DNA of 64,000 bases from NCBI GenBank assembly GCA_922989275.2, contig OV277856.1:87253038-87317037 (forward strand), read 5' to 3'. This document shows, one piece after another, positions 1 through 10,625 of this stretch (the first letter of the stretch is position 1; the number at the start of each line of letters is the position of its first letter). The notes under the pieces were generated by a model. It was not told where the DNA came from. It saw only the letters and a program-made list of their open reading frames with translations, and ran no database searches. Source of the DNA: Gari tellinella. Lineage: Eukaryota > Mollusca > Bivalvia > Cardiida > Psammobiidae. Made by a program: the position numbers and the translations under genes.

Positions 1-31
1 TCTAAAATGACGAAGCTTAAAACCGACTGTC

Positions 32-96
32 TAACAGTTTGAATTCAGATCAGACGCCGCGTCACATAGCGTCTAATCCGGTTCCAAACTGTTTGC
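32..96. repeat. Type-1 hairpin, imperfect
   Basis: Arms TAACAGTTTGAATTCAGATC and the complement GGTTCCAAACTGTTTG, centred on CGCCGCGTCAC. No element ends were recognised around it. Confidence 0.6.
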
Positions 97-1770
97 ATAT
101 CCAGTCAAGTCGCTATTGACAGGGTGAGGATATAAATACATAACAGGATCACGCCAACTGACAATTAGTCTTAAAACATACCTGATAAAACAGAGCACCG
201 TCTGAATATCAATGTGTCGTCCACTGGCCTTTAAAGACTTTGTATGTAATGATATGAGCCGAGCCATGAGAAAAACACGACTTAATGAATAGCAAAACTA
301 CGCAGACTCAACACTGTACTCATCTCAGGCTCGGCATCTTCAACAAAGTTAAAACACGGGGTAGCCTAAAACATGAAACGCTTGAACATGTCAAACAATA
401 TAAATCATGACCACCTATCGCGTCTGGTCTATATATACACTGTTTGCCATGCAAATTCTTGTTTTCCCATGGTACGACTCGTATGTTATATTGAGAAACC
501 TTAAGATAAATGTCAAACAGTTTTATATCTGAGCAGACACCGATTTACTTTGCAGTCGATCTTTATCCGAACGATTCGGCAATACTTGTCCATTTATCAA
601 TCAAGGCGCGATGTGCATGGTAATATTAACAGAAAAGTTAGCCATGACATCATAACCCGTCGAACACAGTCGATGCCATATAGTCGTCTGTTTGTATTCT
701 CCGTCTACCTTTATGTACATGTATAAACTCAGGAATTACATATATGTTTAACTGCCGAAACATTAAAAATAGTGTCAGACTGTCTGATCAGGACCCGAAA
801 TGGTTACTAGAAAAACATTTACCCAATAACAGCCCCTCCAAATACACTAATATTTTGACTTCGCGTAAGAATGTTTATTATCATGCATTTGTTCACAGTT
901 AAGAGTTGAGCTGTTGAGCTATTAGATCATGCGGCCTTTAGGCCGAGTGATCTGATTACCCATATCTTAACGACTTCTTTATTGAAATTCTAATTCAATT
1001 TTTATTATAAAAATACTTCAGCCCGGATAATACGCCACATTGGAAGAGTTGTCGGTGGCTACGCAATATTGGCTGTTTCGGTCGGCACTTTATTTGACTT
1101 TCACCCCTGCTGTTTTACGAGTAAATGGCAATAGCTCAATAGAAATAACAATTCAAAGTCAATAATGCCGCGTGCTGTTCATTATCGCACAATAAAATAC
1201 GTTGCTCGTTATTTTTTGTCTATTTGCTGTATCCGAGTCGTGTTAGAATAACATATCAGGCGGGTTTGCCAAAGCAGCGTCTGATATGGGCCTTTATCCT
1301 TAACTGAAGTTAAATATGCATGTTGTGACTCAGTTGTGCAATTTCCGAAAACAAATATTTTTCTCGAGACACGGGAAATATTAGCAATCATAATGTAAAT
1401 ATCCTTCTTTCGACTTTTCGTCTTGTGATAAATGATGGAAGCTTCCCTTGATTTAAGATGATGTTTCCTAGTTTATATCACCAACAAGACATCTGTGTCC
1501 CAGACAAATCGCTCATGTCCAATCTTCATCTGCAAGAATGCAAATATATTTTTAGAAAACAGAACAGAATAAGTTGCATTCGTGTCAAGCTATCACAACA
1601 AGATATAAACATTTTTAAGACAGTTGCTTGCTTTCTGCATGAAATATACTGATGAAAACTGCTACGTATATAAGAACGCAACTATCTTTAAAGAAACAGA
1701 AACGGAATAATCCATACCCGTGAACAATCAACCACTACAAGAAGATGTTTATATGTTTGAGAGACAGTTG
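97..1770. other. No gene recognised
   Basis: AT-rich. Only eroded half-hairpins of type 1 (about 509-545 and 776-806) are visible. Open frames are below 65 codons and show no domain. Confidence 0.5.
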
Positions 1771-1779
1771 TTTGTTTAA

Positions 1780-1980
1780 CCAATTACTCCATAAATACGC
1801 ATTTTAACGCATCGTTTGTATTCTTTCACAAAAGAAAATACTTCCACTATATACCATCATAAACAATATGCACAACAGGAAATAGTTTCTATATGCTAAC
1901 AGATGACAACGTTACAGACTGGGAATACTGTCAAGTGGTAACCTGTCTTAAACATTAGAAACAGGCTATGATGTTAAGGG
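1780..1980 (-). mobile_element. MITE-D, degenerate
   Basis: TTAA at 1776-1779 is followed by an eroded D right end (CAATTACTCCATAAATACGC). It ends with the complement of the D left end (AGAAACAGGCTATG, then GGG at 1978-1980). The central hairpin is lost. Confidence 0.5.
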
Positions 1981-2124
1981 TAAATACATAAACGTTCTGT
2001 ATTACTTTTGCCATACACGAACATTTGTCATACTGTGAAAATGGCGCCTGTAAAGTTTGTCGTCTTGGAAGATTCTCAAAATTGATTAAAACACACATTC
2101 CTTCAAAATTGATATTCAGGGTGG

Positions 2125-2190
2125 TTAACAGTCCGGGTTCAGATGACACTTGGTTATTCGGCGTCTCATATGGATCTGAAACTGTTTGCA
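2125..2190. repeat. Type-1 hairpin, imperfect
   Basis: Left arm TTAACAGTCCGGGTTCAGAT, right arm GGATCTGAAACTGTTTG, with a CGGCGTCTCAT core on one side only. Confidence 0.5.
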
Positions 2191-2214
2191 CCAGTTTCAA
2201 TGGTCGTTAATTAC

Positions 2215-3050
2215 AGGTTTAACTGAACGTTGGGGAAATGCAAATATATTCATAGACATGTGGTGTAGTTCGAAGTTTGAATCCATTTAGCGTTGTGTAA
2301 CACAGGTTCGTGGATCTGCTTTGTAATAAGCCCAACGTTTCTGTCTAACTTTTATTTCCAAATCTGTTCCCCGGTAGTGTCTGTCTAACTTCACCCCTAC
2401 ACCTCTCTTATCCCTGCTCTAATTCCTACAGTTTGCCAGTTCTAAACTTTACATTCCGCCTACAATTCGCCAGTACCTTCTGCCACTCTCGCAGAGCGCG
2501 CACTCTTTATATACTGTCTGTACGAGCTTGAATGAATAATCATGTGACTTAACGTCAGAGCTACATAGACACATTCCAGCCACGTCCTAGCAACGTAACT
2601 TGTATGATTGTGACTAACCCTGAATCCTTTTACGGCAATCTACCGCGGCTCATGGCTAAATATATTATTGACGTAACATCCGTTGTTATTTAATTTGCAT
2701 AACGGAAGCGTGGGATGACAGAACATTGTATTATCGGGATAAGGGCGGTTACCAAAGTCTTTCTAATCAGTGCCATGGTTTGACCTTTCGTAACCCCCGC
2801 ACATTCCAGAAGGCGTGACGTAGATTGAGTAATAGTTTACTTTAAGAACGTAATGTTAAAAATACTGTTCCGAACAGATACGGATTCGGCAGCGCTTTCT
2901 GTAGCTATGCTACACAATAATGGAGGTTATTATACTTGATCTCATTATATATGTACTAGACTCTGTAAAGAAAGTTTGTATCCAGATGCGATACCGAACA
3001 ACTTGACACTTTAAATCAACAGTAGAACCTCGATAAATAGAGCTCGCTTA
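2215..3050. other. No gene recognised
   Basis: No domain-bearing frame or clear repeat. At 3023-3051 CAGTAGAACCTCGATAAATA resembles a pogo/Tigger terminal repeat, but no partner end was found. Confidence 0.4.
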
Positions 3051-3056
3051 ACTTAG

Positions 3057-3293
3057 CCTTTCCCTTTTACTGCCATCAGATCTATGACGTAATTACTCGT
3101 CAAACACAGTGGCTGCCATATTATCGTCTTCTGATTTTAATTATTAAAATTTGTTTTTCTTTTGACGTGTTTTACTTTACAAATATTGATATGAGTGTAA
3201 AACTGTTTGGATCCTGATCAAACATTGCATTGCGTCTGATCAGGGTTCATACTGTTTGCAAACGTCAGTGCGATCGGCTTTACCAGTGAACGT
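3057..3293 (-). mobile_element. MITE-A with type-1 hairpin
   Basis: Begins CCTTTCCCTTTTACTGCCAT and holds the hairpin at 3196-3262 (CTGTTTGGATCCTGATC and its complement), then ends near CAGTGAACG. TTAA-type ends are eroded. Confidence 0.55.
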
Positions 3294-3299
3294 GTATAC

Positions 3300-4125
3300 G
3301 GATATGTTCGGTGCAAGCGAGCTGAAGTTTAATTTTTAACTAAAGAAATGTGTAGATCTAGAAGTTTGATTTAATCGTATGTATATTCTAAAAGGGTTAA
3401 CGCATGTGCGTCTACATTTGGATTTTAATTCATTCATCATCAACGTAAGCAAGTATTGTCTCTAACAATATCGCTTGGTTTCCAGCCTCTATCAGAATCT
3501 CGACCTGCAGCACATTAGAATGATACTCTGATTTGGAACAATTAACAAAATCTGTGAAAATTTGCTTTTGCAGAAACTGGTGTTAGACCAATATGTTCGA
3601 GAATGTTTTTCTAGGCTGCGATTGTGTTTGTTATTTCGAAACTAATTGTTCAGAGGGGTGCCATTTCGATGTCTCACTAACTGCAGTTGGAATATTCCAC
3701 ACCTTTGAAGTTAATTCAGCAGTATTCACGTCCATCTGTTGTTGACTGGTGTCGTGCTGTTTATGTCGAGACCATAGATGTCATTGGTATTTAGACAAGA
3801 ACATAGATGTCACTGGTATTTAAACGAACTTTTATGCAAAGCAGGGTGCATTAAGACTGTAAAGTTCGCCGATTTATTGATGAAATTCCCTAGGGCTGAT
3901 ACTTATAACATATATACTTTGATTATACAGCAAAGCAACTCCTATGTTTAGCGACACAATACACAAAGTACATGTGCCATCGTTATGAAGGTTAATGCAG
4001 ATTCACGCTATATCAGAAATATAACGTTAATAACTGTATGTATGACAGCCGCCAGCTGTATGCGGTCCAAGCTTTTGGACAGCGCTTTGCAATTAATTGT
4101 TTGCTTGACTACATTTCATTCCAGT
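3300..4125. other. No gene recognised
   Basis: Non-coding in all frames beyond short stretches. A local tandem duplication around 3767-3825 repeats ACATAGATGTCA(C/T)TGGTATTTA. Confidence 0.4.
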
Positions 4126-4157
4126 CGAAATTAGAACAATCGAACTCGCATAAATCG

Positions 4158-4224
4158 AACATACCCGTATTTTAAAGTTAAAACGTGGCCCAGCCACGTT
4201 TTAACGTTGAAATACGGGTATGTT
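4158..4224. repeat. 67-bp hairpin, separate family
   Basis: AACATACCCGTATTTTAAAG and its near-exact complement flank AACGTGGCCCAGCCACGTT. It is unrelated to hairpin types 1 and 2. Confidence 0.75.
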
Positions 4225-4966
4225 GGACATAATTTATCAAAATTCAACTGATAAAATACAGTTAAAAATACAGTTCGAAATTTCGAGGGTCGACTATTCT
4301 CCATAACCAATATTAATATTCGAGGTGTCAGTATTGCACATAGCGTGCTTAACACATTTTGCTAGTTTATAGACATAAGAGATCAAACAAGTCACATATA
4401 CTATTCGTTCCAATAAACGCATGTCAGTGACGCCCAAAAGCGCCCTTGCATTAAACTGAAATCTTTATCAGACACCGCGTAACGCGAAAATGGTTGACAT
4501 TCGTTTCGAATTTCGTCATTCATTCTGATTGAAATCTAACTTCGGAACATTATTGTTCAGTATTGGAAACATAAATATTGAAGCAGACGACACTATGGCG
4601 ATGAAGCGGTAAAAGCCTCACGATAAATCGTTATATATTTACATAATTATGGTATGAATATACTGTATAATATAACTGATACTATATGTTTTACATATAA
4701 TGATGTACTATATACTAGTCAATAAAATATAATGTTCTATTCTGTTTTGTTAAAGCAGTTTTTTTAAAAAGTCCAAGATAGTTCCTTTATGAGTATTTTG
4801 CTGTATTTTTCAAATAGTTTTGCTCATTCAATGCCGAAAGCGACTACTACCGGATTGGAAAACAGTTTATATTACGTTTGGTATCGTTCAATGTGCCAAA
4901 ATTCACAATTTTAAAGCAAACGATTAAATTAACCCTTATCAAGCTAAGCGCGACCTGGCTAAGATT

Positions 4967-5034
4967 TTGCAAACAGTTTAAATCCAGATCATACGCCGCG
5001 TAACACAGTGTCTGGTATGTATCTAAACTGTTTA
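4967..5034. repeat. Type-1 hairpin
   Basis: GCAAACAGTTTAAATCCAGA on the left and ATCTAAACTGTTT on the right, core CGCCGCGTAACACAGTGTC. MITE-A-like flank (GCAGACGACAATT... GGGGTTAA) follows at about 5095-5145. Confidence 0.6.
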
Positions 5035-5659
5035 TCACTCATATTCAACTCTTTTCAGTTGAAAAGGCATACAAAACTTATTTTGATTTTGATTTCGCAG
5101 ACGATATATTTGAAGAAGACGACAATTCAGATGATAAGGGGTTAAAGATTTAAAGAAACATCTGATATGAATAGGAAAATCTGTCTCTGAACAATACAAG
5201 TTCCCGAACAAAATGCACGAACTGCACCATAAAACAAAAAGGAGCAATGTCTTTAGAAAATAAATATCCGTCAGGCAGGGAAATTGCAGCTTATACTCTA
5301 CATTATAACTTTGCAGTCGTTGACATGGTAATCCCCTAAGCTCTATTCTTAAATATAGGAATTTGTAATTCAGTCTTAGCATCGTGTGGATTGTAGAAAA
5401 GGTGATTAAAACTTTTCCACCAGACAGTATTGTCTGATATAACCATTTCATTCCCCGCCATATATATTATGCTTTTAAATCTAACTTCAAAATTGTTTAA
5501 TCACTATACTGCCAAGGCCGACAACACTATTATTTGCTAATAGTTTGGATTCTGATCAGTTACTGCCATAATTATGATTATCACCTGCTTAAATGGTTGA
5601 TTTACTTTTATTGATAATACGTATATCGAGGTTTATGCGTTTTGAAAAATTGCTATTGG

Positions 5660-6090
5660 GCCCGTCACACCATAACGTTTTGGCCAGCGTTCTCTGACGA
5701 TTGAGGAAACGTTGGTAGTCGCCTATGGTCGCTGGGATAGCGCCAGAAGAACGGTGTGTGAACGCTAGTAAACGCTGGTAAACGTCGGTGATCGTCGGTA
5801 ATCGTCGGAGAACGCTGGTCCGAAAAAAATGTTTTGAACATGCACAAAAGTTTTCTCTGAGACCAGCGTTCTTCTTACGTTTAATGTTAAACGCTGGAGA
5901 TCGTTTAATAACGTTCGTTGAACGTTTTACTAACGTTCACCGAGCGTTGCACGCGTTCGGCTATCGTTAGTCAGTCGTTACTCTAGCGTTACCTTGGTTG
6001 TTACTAATCGTTTGCTTTGCAGTGAACGACTCACTGGCGACCTGTCAACGACCGTTGAACGGTCCCCTAGCGTTCGCAGCGTGTGACTAA
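5660..6090. repeat. Left subterminal short-repeat cluster of the Harbinger-like element
   Basis: Dozens of short variants of AACGCTGGT, AACGTTC and CGTTAG in both orientations fill the first ~430 bases inside the left end. Such subterminal arrays may be binding sites for transposase or its Myb-like partner; that role is inferred. Short open frames here are by-products of the repeats. Confidence 0.7.
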
Positions 6091-6225
6091 AGTCAAAGGA
6101 ACGTCCTTTTGCGTCCGTTTAGCGTTATTCGAACGTTTTCCGAACGTCCATGGATATGGGTATATAAACTAATGTTTTGTAAGCAAGGTTCTTTTGATTT
6201 TGAACTACCGTAGAGAACACCTACT

Positions 6226-6946
6226 ATGGAGGATCCAGAAAGACTAAGGAGGCTATATGTGATTGTTATATAGCCCAGCATGAAGTAGATGTACTGGACT
6301 TGAACATAGCTGAACACATTGAGGGACATCGCCCGCAGAGAAAAATACCCTGACGAAGACGACAGTGCTGGAGTAAATCATGGATATTAAGGCGTAAAGA
6401 GTTTGGGCTGTACAACCAACTCAAGGTTGAAGTTCGCCAGGAAGATCTCAGTACCTTTACCAACTTCATTCGCATGCCACCGGAAATGTTTGATGAAATC
6501 CTTGGACGTGTCATAGGGGGCAGATTGACAAAACAGCACACCGTCTCCGTCCTTGTCCTAGAAGTGTGTCGGGCTATTATTGACGAGTATCTGCCTGAGG
6601 TAATGACTCCTCCAAGCACTCATGGGGCCCGTTTTATAAAACTTCGTACGACAATTGTTGTCGTTATGCAGATTATAAAAGTCTCAATTATTATTTATCA
6701 ATCTATTCCTGTATTGTGACATTATTTCGGAAGACATGATTAGATAGAGAAAACAGAATGTAAATGTATTTTAAAGTTTTGACTTACGACAGTTTTTGTC
6801 GTACGAAGTTTTATGAAACGGGCCCCTTAAGCCTGGCGTGAGATTGCCAACCAGTTCATGACAAGGTGGAACGTCCCTCATTGTGAAGGAGCCACTCATC
6901 AAGGACGAAAAGGGCTTTTAGACAGACAGCTGCTGAAAGGAAAACA
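6226..6946 (+). pseudogene. Harbinger-type transposase, N-terminal part, broken
   Basis: The ATG at 6226 opens MEDPERLRRLY. A frameshift near 6270 leads to IAQHEVDVLDLNIAEHIEG, a TGA lies at 6351-6353, and the frame then continues through CWSKSWILRRKEFGLYNQL and DLSTFTNFIRMPPEMFDEI. This is the typical N-terminal half of PIF/Harbinger transposases (W.RR..FG.Y, then F.NF.RM.PE.FDE). About 40 codons seem deleted between LTKQHT and the EVCRAIIDEYLPEV segment. A 203-bp MITE interrupts the frame at 6624-6826. After it, AWREIANQFMTRWNVPHC matches the family's W..IA..F...WN.P segment. The DDE region is not found. Confidence 0.8.
6624..6826. mobile_element. Small MITE nested in the Harbinger transposase
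   Basis: Inverted ends GGGGCCCG(T/C) followed by ATAAAACTTCGTACGACAA match over ~30 bases with one mismatch. The element separates two halves of the recognisable transposase reading frame, so it inserted later. No clear target duplication is seen. Confidence 0.75.
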
Positions 6947-7160
6947 GAGGTAACGGAGACTGCTTTATGCATTACTTATACCCCCCACACAATTATGCTG
7001 CCACCTATCATAAAGGCCAACAGTGACGTATGTTTAGAGATATTTACCGTAGATATACATAAATCTACATTACAATAAAAGTATATGATGGTTGAAATGA
7101 AATTGGAAATAAGGTAATTATAGAATCTTTAATATGTTTTAGCAAAATTAAACAGTTTTA

Positions 7161-7252
7161 GGTTGATGCGAGATTCGAACCCACGCCAGATAAAATTTCC
7201 CCGACCATATACCGGTACTTGCTTATGGCCCTACGACTTATCCATTACGCAA
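7161..7252 (-). repeat. tRNA-like sequence (possible tRNA-derived SINE piece)
   Basis: On the minus strand GTAATGGATAAG resembles a D-arm/A-box of tRNA-Arg type, and GGTTCGAATC ~60 bases further resembles the T-arm/B-box. The region between does not form a convincing anticodon arm and the acceptor ends do not pair, so this is not a functional tRNA. It lies in the presumed intron of the Myb-like gene. Confidence 0.35.
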
Positions 7253-7475
7253 TGTTTTCTGATAACTAATTCGCTCATTGTTTATGCTATAACTTAATTT
7301 TTTCTTTAAAAGAATGAGACGAATATATCTGAAATGCTGATCTTCCTTAAAAATGGACTCGGCGACTCCGTGACACGTTAGACCTAGTTGTTTGACTATA
7401 AGTATATAAATTCCATTATTGTTAAAGTCAGGGCGATTATGAAGTATTTTCAAAAATTTCAACGTAAATACTTGC

Positions 7476-7777
7476 CTTGTAAACGTGTCTCTGAGGGACT
7501 TGAACCAAGTCCACAAGTGGTTCATGCTCATCTCCAGTTCAAGTGCCTTGCCCTCGAGTATTCGTTGCCTCTTTGCCTTGTTCCTGTTATCTGTCTTCTG
7601 CGTGTTCAACAGCCGTTCGTTTTCGCGGGAAAACTCGACCAGACTATCTTCTTCCACCGCCCAGACCACGATCTTACAATCCTTTCTCTGCTTCTTCCCT
7701 CTCTTTGCAATGGTTGGACCGTCATCATTGGGGGTAACACAGTGTTTAGGGTCTTCAGAGGGTGTCACATGGTCCAT
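7476..7777 (-). CDS. Myb/SANT-like accessory protein exon of the Harbinger element (partial)
   Basis: About 100 codons from ATG at 7777, read on the minus strand. It starts acidic, then has a basic stretch (KRGKKQRKD), then a Myb/SANT-like helix-turn-helix with DSLVEFSRENERLL, a KAKRQRILEGKALEL helix, and HLWTWFKSLRDTFTR at the end. This pattern (FV.EN..L..., then L..W...LR.R) is typical of the DNA-binding partner of Harbinger transposases, thought to carry transposase into the nucleus and to the ends. The reading stays open past 7476, but homology stops at the sequence CAAG|GCAAGT, a good non-canonical GC splice donor, so the remainder is probably intron. No later exon was recognised. The open frames on the + strand here are antisense shadows. 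Confidence 0.65.
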
Positions 7778-7949
7778 AATTTCTCAGAAATGCTATTCCT
7801 CATGGTTCTTCTTCGTCAGAGGACATTGCTAGTGGAAGAAGCTTCTTCTTACCTGCAGTGCTAGTAGCAGAAGTCACCTTCCCATCCTTTCTTGCGTCAT
7901 GGCGGCATGTTGCTGTCTGTTCAAACTCACAAGAACAACTGAATTCACT

Positions 7950-8280
7950 ACGAAATTACCAGCGTTTTTTACCCGTTCGACCGTAGAAATCACACGCCAG
8001 CAAGACGTTATTCTGTCGTTAGTCACACGTTAGTCGAACGCTCAACACGCTCGTCTAACGTTGGCAAATCGTTCGTCGCACGCCAGTATCACGTTAGAAC
8101 ACGCTAATGGTTTTCGGGGGTTTCTTACTTGGTCGCTGTCACACGTTTCTTATGCGTTAGAAACACGCTAGTCGTGCGTTAGGCACACGTTAATCAAACG
8201 CCAGAAGTGTCATCTTCGTTCTAGAACGCTCGAAAATTGAACGATTGAAACGGTCAGAGAACGTTAGCCAGAACGTTATG
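7950..8280. repeat. Right subterminal short-repeat cluster of the Harbinger-like element
   Basis: Repeated ACACGTTAG, AACGCT, CGTTAG and ACGCCAG variants run to the right end, the counterpart of the left cluster and mostly in the opposite orientation. Confidence 0.65.
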
Positions 8281-8306
8281 GTGTGACGGGCCCATATGAG
8301 ACTGAG

Positions 8307-8370
8307 TGTCAAACAGTTTGGATCATTTCAGACACCGCGTTTACGTCTGATCAGGATCCAAACTGTTTGC
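8307..8370. repeat. Type-1 hairpin next to the Harbinger right end
   Basis: TCAAACAGTTTGGATC on the left, GATCCAAACTGTTTGC on the right, core GACACCGCGTTTACGTC. It lies 13 bases outside the transposon, so it was probably part of the DNA into which that element inserted. Confidence 0.7.
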
Positions 8371-8572
8371 TAATGTTAGACTAGTAGTGTTGTCGAGATT
8401 AGCAATTAAGAAATGAATTAGCTTTATCTTCCTTGACCAAAGAATGACACTTACATGTAACACATATTTGACGGTATTGACCAGGAGCCCGTCTAACGAA
8501 ACGTCGTACTATGAAAACAGTCGCAATTCAAAACTTTAAAAGACATTAATGCCCGATTTATCCATTTAATCA

Positions 8573-8635
8573 TGTCCTGTGACATCGCTATGTAATCGTC
8601 TTGAAAAGACGATTCTAAGGAGATGTCACAAGACA
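8573..8635. repeat. Hairpin with AATCGTCTT core
   Basis: TGTCCTGTGACAT and complement ATGTCACAAGACA enclose TAATCGTCTTGAAAAGACGATT. The core resembles that of the palindrome at 23618-23692. Confidence 0.7.
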
Positions 8636-9189
8636 AAATCAGAAATAAATAGTAATTGAGAGAATTTTAGAATCTGACAATATTGTCGTTTGACATTTCA
8701 TAAGACAGGACCCAGGATACCTAAAGATTCGGGTAACAGATAAACACATCTTGTAATCAGTGTTACAAAAAAGGTGAAATAAACGTCAACATAGATGTTT
8801 CCATATCTGTAAAAGATGGAAAAGGAATATGAATTTTTCATTTACCCTTGGTCTTATCAACTAGGCCGAGAATTAACTTATGAACCTTTACTTGGGACTG
8901 AGGTTATGACGAGGCGCCTGATCTTGACCCAAATTTGTATCATATTGAAAAGTTGTCGAGCTTGACACGGACATGGTTACTATTTCGGGGATAACAAACC
9001 TGGTTAGTGTGCTTTTTAATCTGTTGCTTCTGTAATATTGGGTAAATTGGTCGAACTAAATTAACCTGAATTTCTTTAGGCGTTACTAGACAAAGATTTT
9101 CAAAGAGTGTTTGTCATGATTGTGCGTCGTATTATAAGGCGTCCGATTGGGAGTCGAACCTTTGACACTTGTACGGTAACCCTCCCCCC

Positions 9190-9437
9190 AAATATGTATT
9201 AAATATTAGGTGTTTTCGACAGGTGATTGCTTAAAACAATATAATTGTGAAACAGAAAGCTTCTATAAGAGCTTTTAGTTTTACATGTAATGTCCCCTTG
9301 CTTTAACTGCTAAACGCAACGTGATAGTAACACAGAAAGCTCCTTTAGGAGCTTTTTGCTTTAATTAGGCTGTCACATGTCTTTTGTACAACCAATTAGC
9401 CATTTGTTAGTGGTCGTAATAGAAATGTTTTACTACA
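9190..9437 (+). mobile_element. MITE-B, degenerate, with two type-2 half hairpins
   Basis: GACAGGTGATTGCTTAAA is followed by two successive copies of the AACAGAAAGCT(T/C)CT...AGGAGCTTTT core, then AGTGGTCGTAATAGAAATG and an eroded TTTTACT end. The internal hairpin seems partly duplicated. Confidence 0.6.
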
Positions 9438-9526
9438 GTTGTTTCTTCTATCAAAAACACATTTATAAATGCTGATTGGCTGTTTTGCGGCAATTAAAGT
9501 AAATTGTATTCAATGGAATAAATGTT

Positions 9527-9700
9527 ATACTGCGTTCCCTCCCTACGACACCAAATAGGAGACAAACATTATGTGCGTTATTCGGAGGGAGTCGTTATAG
9601 GGAGGGACATTGTTCATTTGCAAACAGCTTGAATCCAGATCAGACGCCCCGTAACGCATACATATGTCCATGCTTACTTTCAGTGTGACGCCTTTCTCGT
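9527..9700 (+). mobile_element. Left part of a CCCTCCCTAC-ended MITE with a half type-1 hairpin
   Basis: TACTGCGTTCCCTCCCTACG, then GGAGGGAGTCGTTATAGGGA, then the hairpin arm GCAAACAGCTTGAATCCAGA. This is the same order as in the complete copy at 35398-35695. The right half is missing. Confidence 0.6.
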
Positions 9701-9706
9701 TCACTT

Positions 9707-10079
9707 TAAGAAATGAACCGATTTTTCGGCGTTTAACCCTTTCCCCCATAGAAGCGCCTTAAAGCGAATATGATTTATTACTCCGCTGAAGAAAATAGTT
9801 CCAATTTAATCAGTCATGAATATATATCATAGAGAATCTTTATCATATTCTAGCACGTGATAGCTTAAAGCAGGCTGAAAGTATAGCAGAATGCGCCCTA
9901 AGGCGCATTCTGCTTTACTTTCAACCTGCTTTAAGTAGTCACCTATCTTCAAAACTAGAAATTGGCTATCAGGTAATGGGTTAAGCAAAATAAACGACAG
10001 AAAATGTTGGGCAAATTTGCGGATCAATTTCTGTCGGTTATTTTGCTTAAACGCCGAAACAAAATCAGTTCATTTCTTA
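9707..10079. mobile_element. Long palindrome interrupted by a MITE-D
   Basis: The left arm TAAGAAATGAACCGATTTTT...CGGCGTTTAA stops at 9736 and resumes at 9981 with TTAAGCAAAATAAACGACAG. The right arm (10028-10079) is the continuous complement (CTGTC..TTATTTTGCTTAAACGCCG..TTCATTTCTTA). Removing the MITE-D and one TTAA restores the palindrome. Confidence 0.85.
9737..9980 (-). mobile_element. MITE-D with type-2 hairpin, inserted at TTAA
   Basis: TTAA copies sit at 9733-9736 and 9981-9984. Ends are CCCTTTCCCC(C)ATAGAAGCG and GCTATCAGGTAATGGG. The central hairpin has arms CAGGCTGAAAGTATAGCAGA and complement about GCGCCCTAAGGCGC. Confidence 0.9.
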
Positions 10080-10363
10080 TAGTTTACATTACATTTCCTG
10101 TAATTTCAAATATAAAATGAACATTTTATTAATGTATGTTTAATCCATATTAGAGGTTGTTAACACGTATAATGTGTACCCTGAAAGGAAGAGCCAAAAC
10201 GGCCTTACCTAAGCAACGCAACAAAATGATTCGCGGATAGCAGACCGATAAGCCACGCCTCCCCTATGGAAAGGTATACACAAGTCACGCCCCTAGATAA
10301 ATTGCGTTTATACAAATTGAACTTCACTTTGCTCAACGGAATTGAATGGGGCGAATGCAAATA

Positions 10364-10568
10364 CAGTAGAACCTCGCTATAACGACCACTAAAATGTCTC
10401 AAATATTAGTCGTTTAAGACAGGTGACTGCTTAAAGCAATGTGAAAGTGAATCAGAAAGCTCCTACAGGAGCTTTCTGTTTCACTTTCACATTGCTTTAA
10501 GCTGTCACCTGTTTTTTATACAGACAATTATCCTTCTTTTTAGTGGACGTAATAGAGAGGTTCTACTG
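10364..10568 (+). mobile_element. MITE-B, complete, type-2 hairpin
   Basis: TA duplications at 10362-10363 and 10569-10570. Ends CAGTAGAACCTCGCTATAAC and GTAATAGAGAGGTTCTACTG, 205 bp. The centre is a near-perfect hairpin around AAGCTCCTACAGGAGCTT with outer arms TTAAAGCAATGTGAAAGTGA. Confidence 0.92.
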
Positions 10569-10625
10569 TATATTATAATAGTGTTTGCTACTAGACTTAT
10601 CATCTCAAGTTTTATTATCAATTAA

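Larger units (their letters stand above)
5657..8294. mobile_element. PIF/Harbinger-like DNA transposon, decayed, with both ends
   Basis: The ends are long inverted repeats beginning TGGGCCCGTCACACCATAAC on the left and its complement on the right, matching over about 40 bases with a few differences. A 3-bp direct repeat TAT flanks both ends (5654-5656 and 8295-8297). Inside are a + strand Harbinger-type transposase relic and a - strand Myb/SANT-like exon, the usual two-gene content of this superfamily. TIR, two-gene content and 3-bp duplication agree, although TAT is not the usual TWA target. The element is not autonomous: its transposase has a frameshift, a stop, an internal deletion, a nested insertion and no visible DDE catalytic region. 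Confidence 0.85.

Noticed and set aside
4120..4340. Possible Tigger-like element around the 4158-4224 hairpin
   Set aside because: TCGAA-rich motifs lie on both sides but no consistent inverted ends or target duplication could be matched.
5035..5451. 138-codon open frame on the minus strand
   Set aside because: No recognisable motif, composition like surrounding AT-rich DNA, and its start overlaps a type-1 hairpin and MITE-A flank.
7388..7864. 158-codon open frame on the plus strand
   Set aside because: It is antisense to the Myb-like exon, whose minus-strand translation matches a known protein type.
9130..9172. tRNA-like GTTCGACTCCCAATCGGAC on the minus strand
   Set aside because: Only a T-loop-like motif; no paired T-stem, D-arm or acceptor stem.
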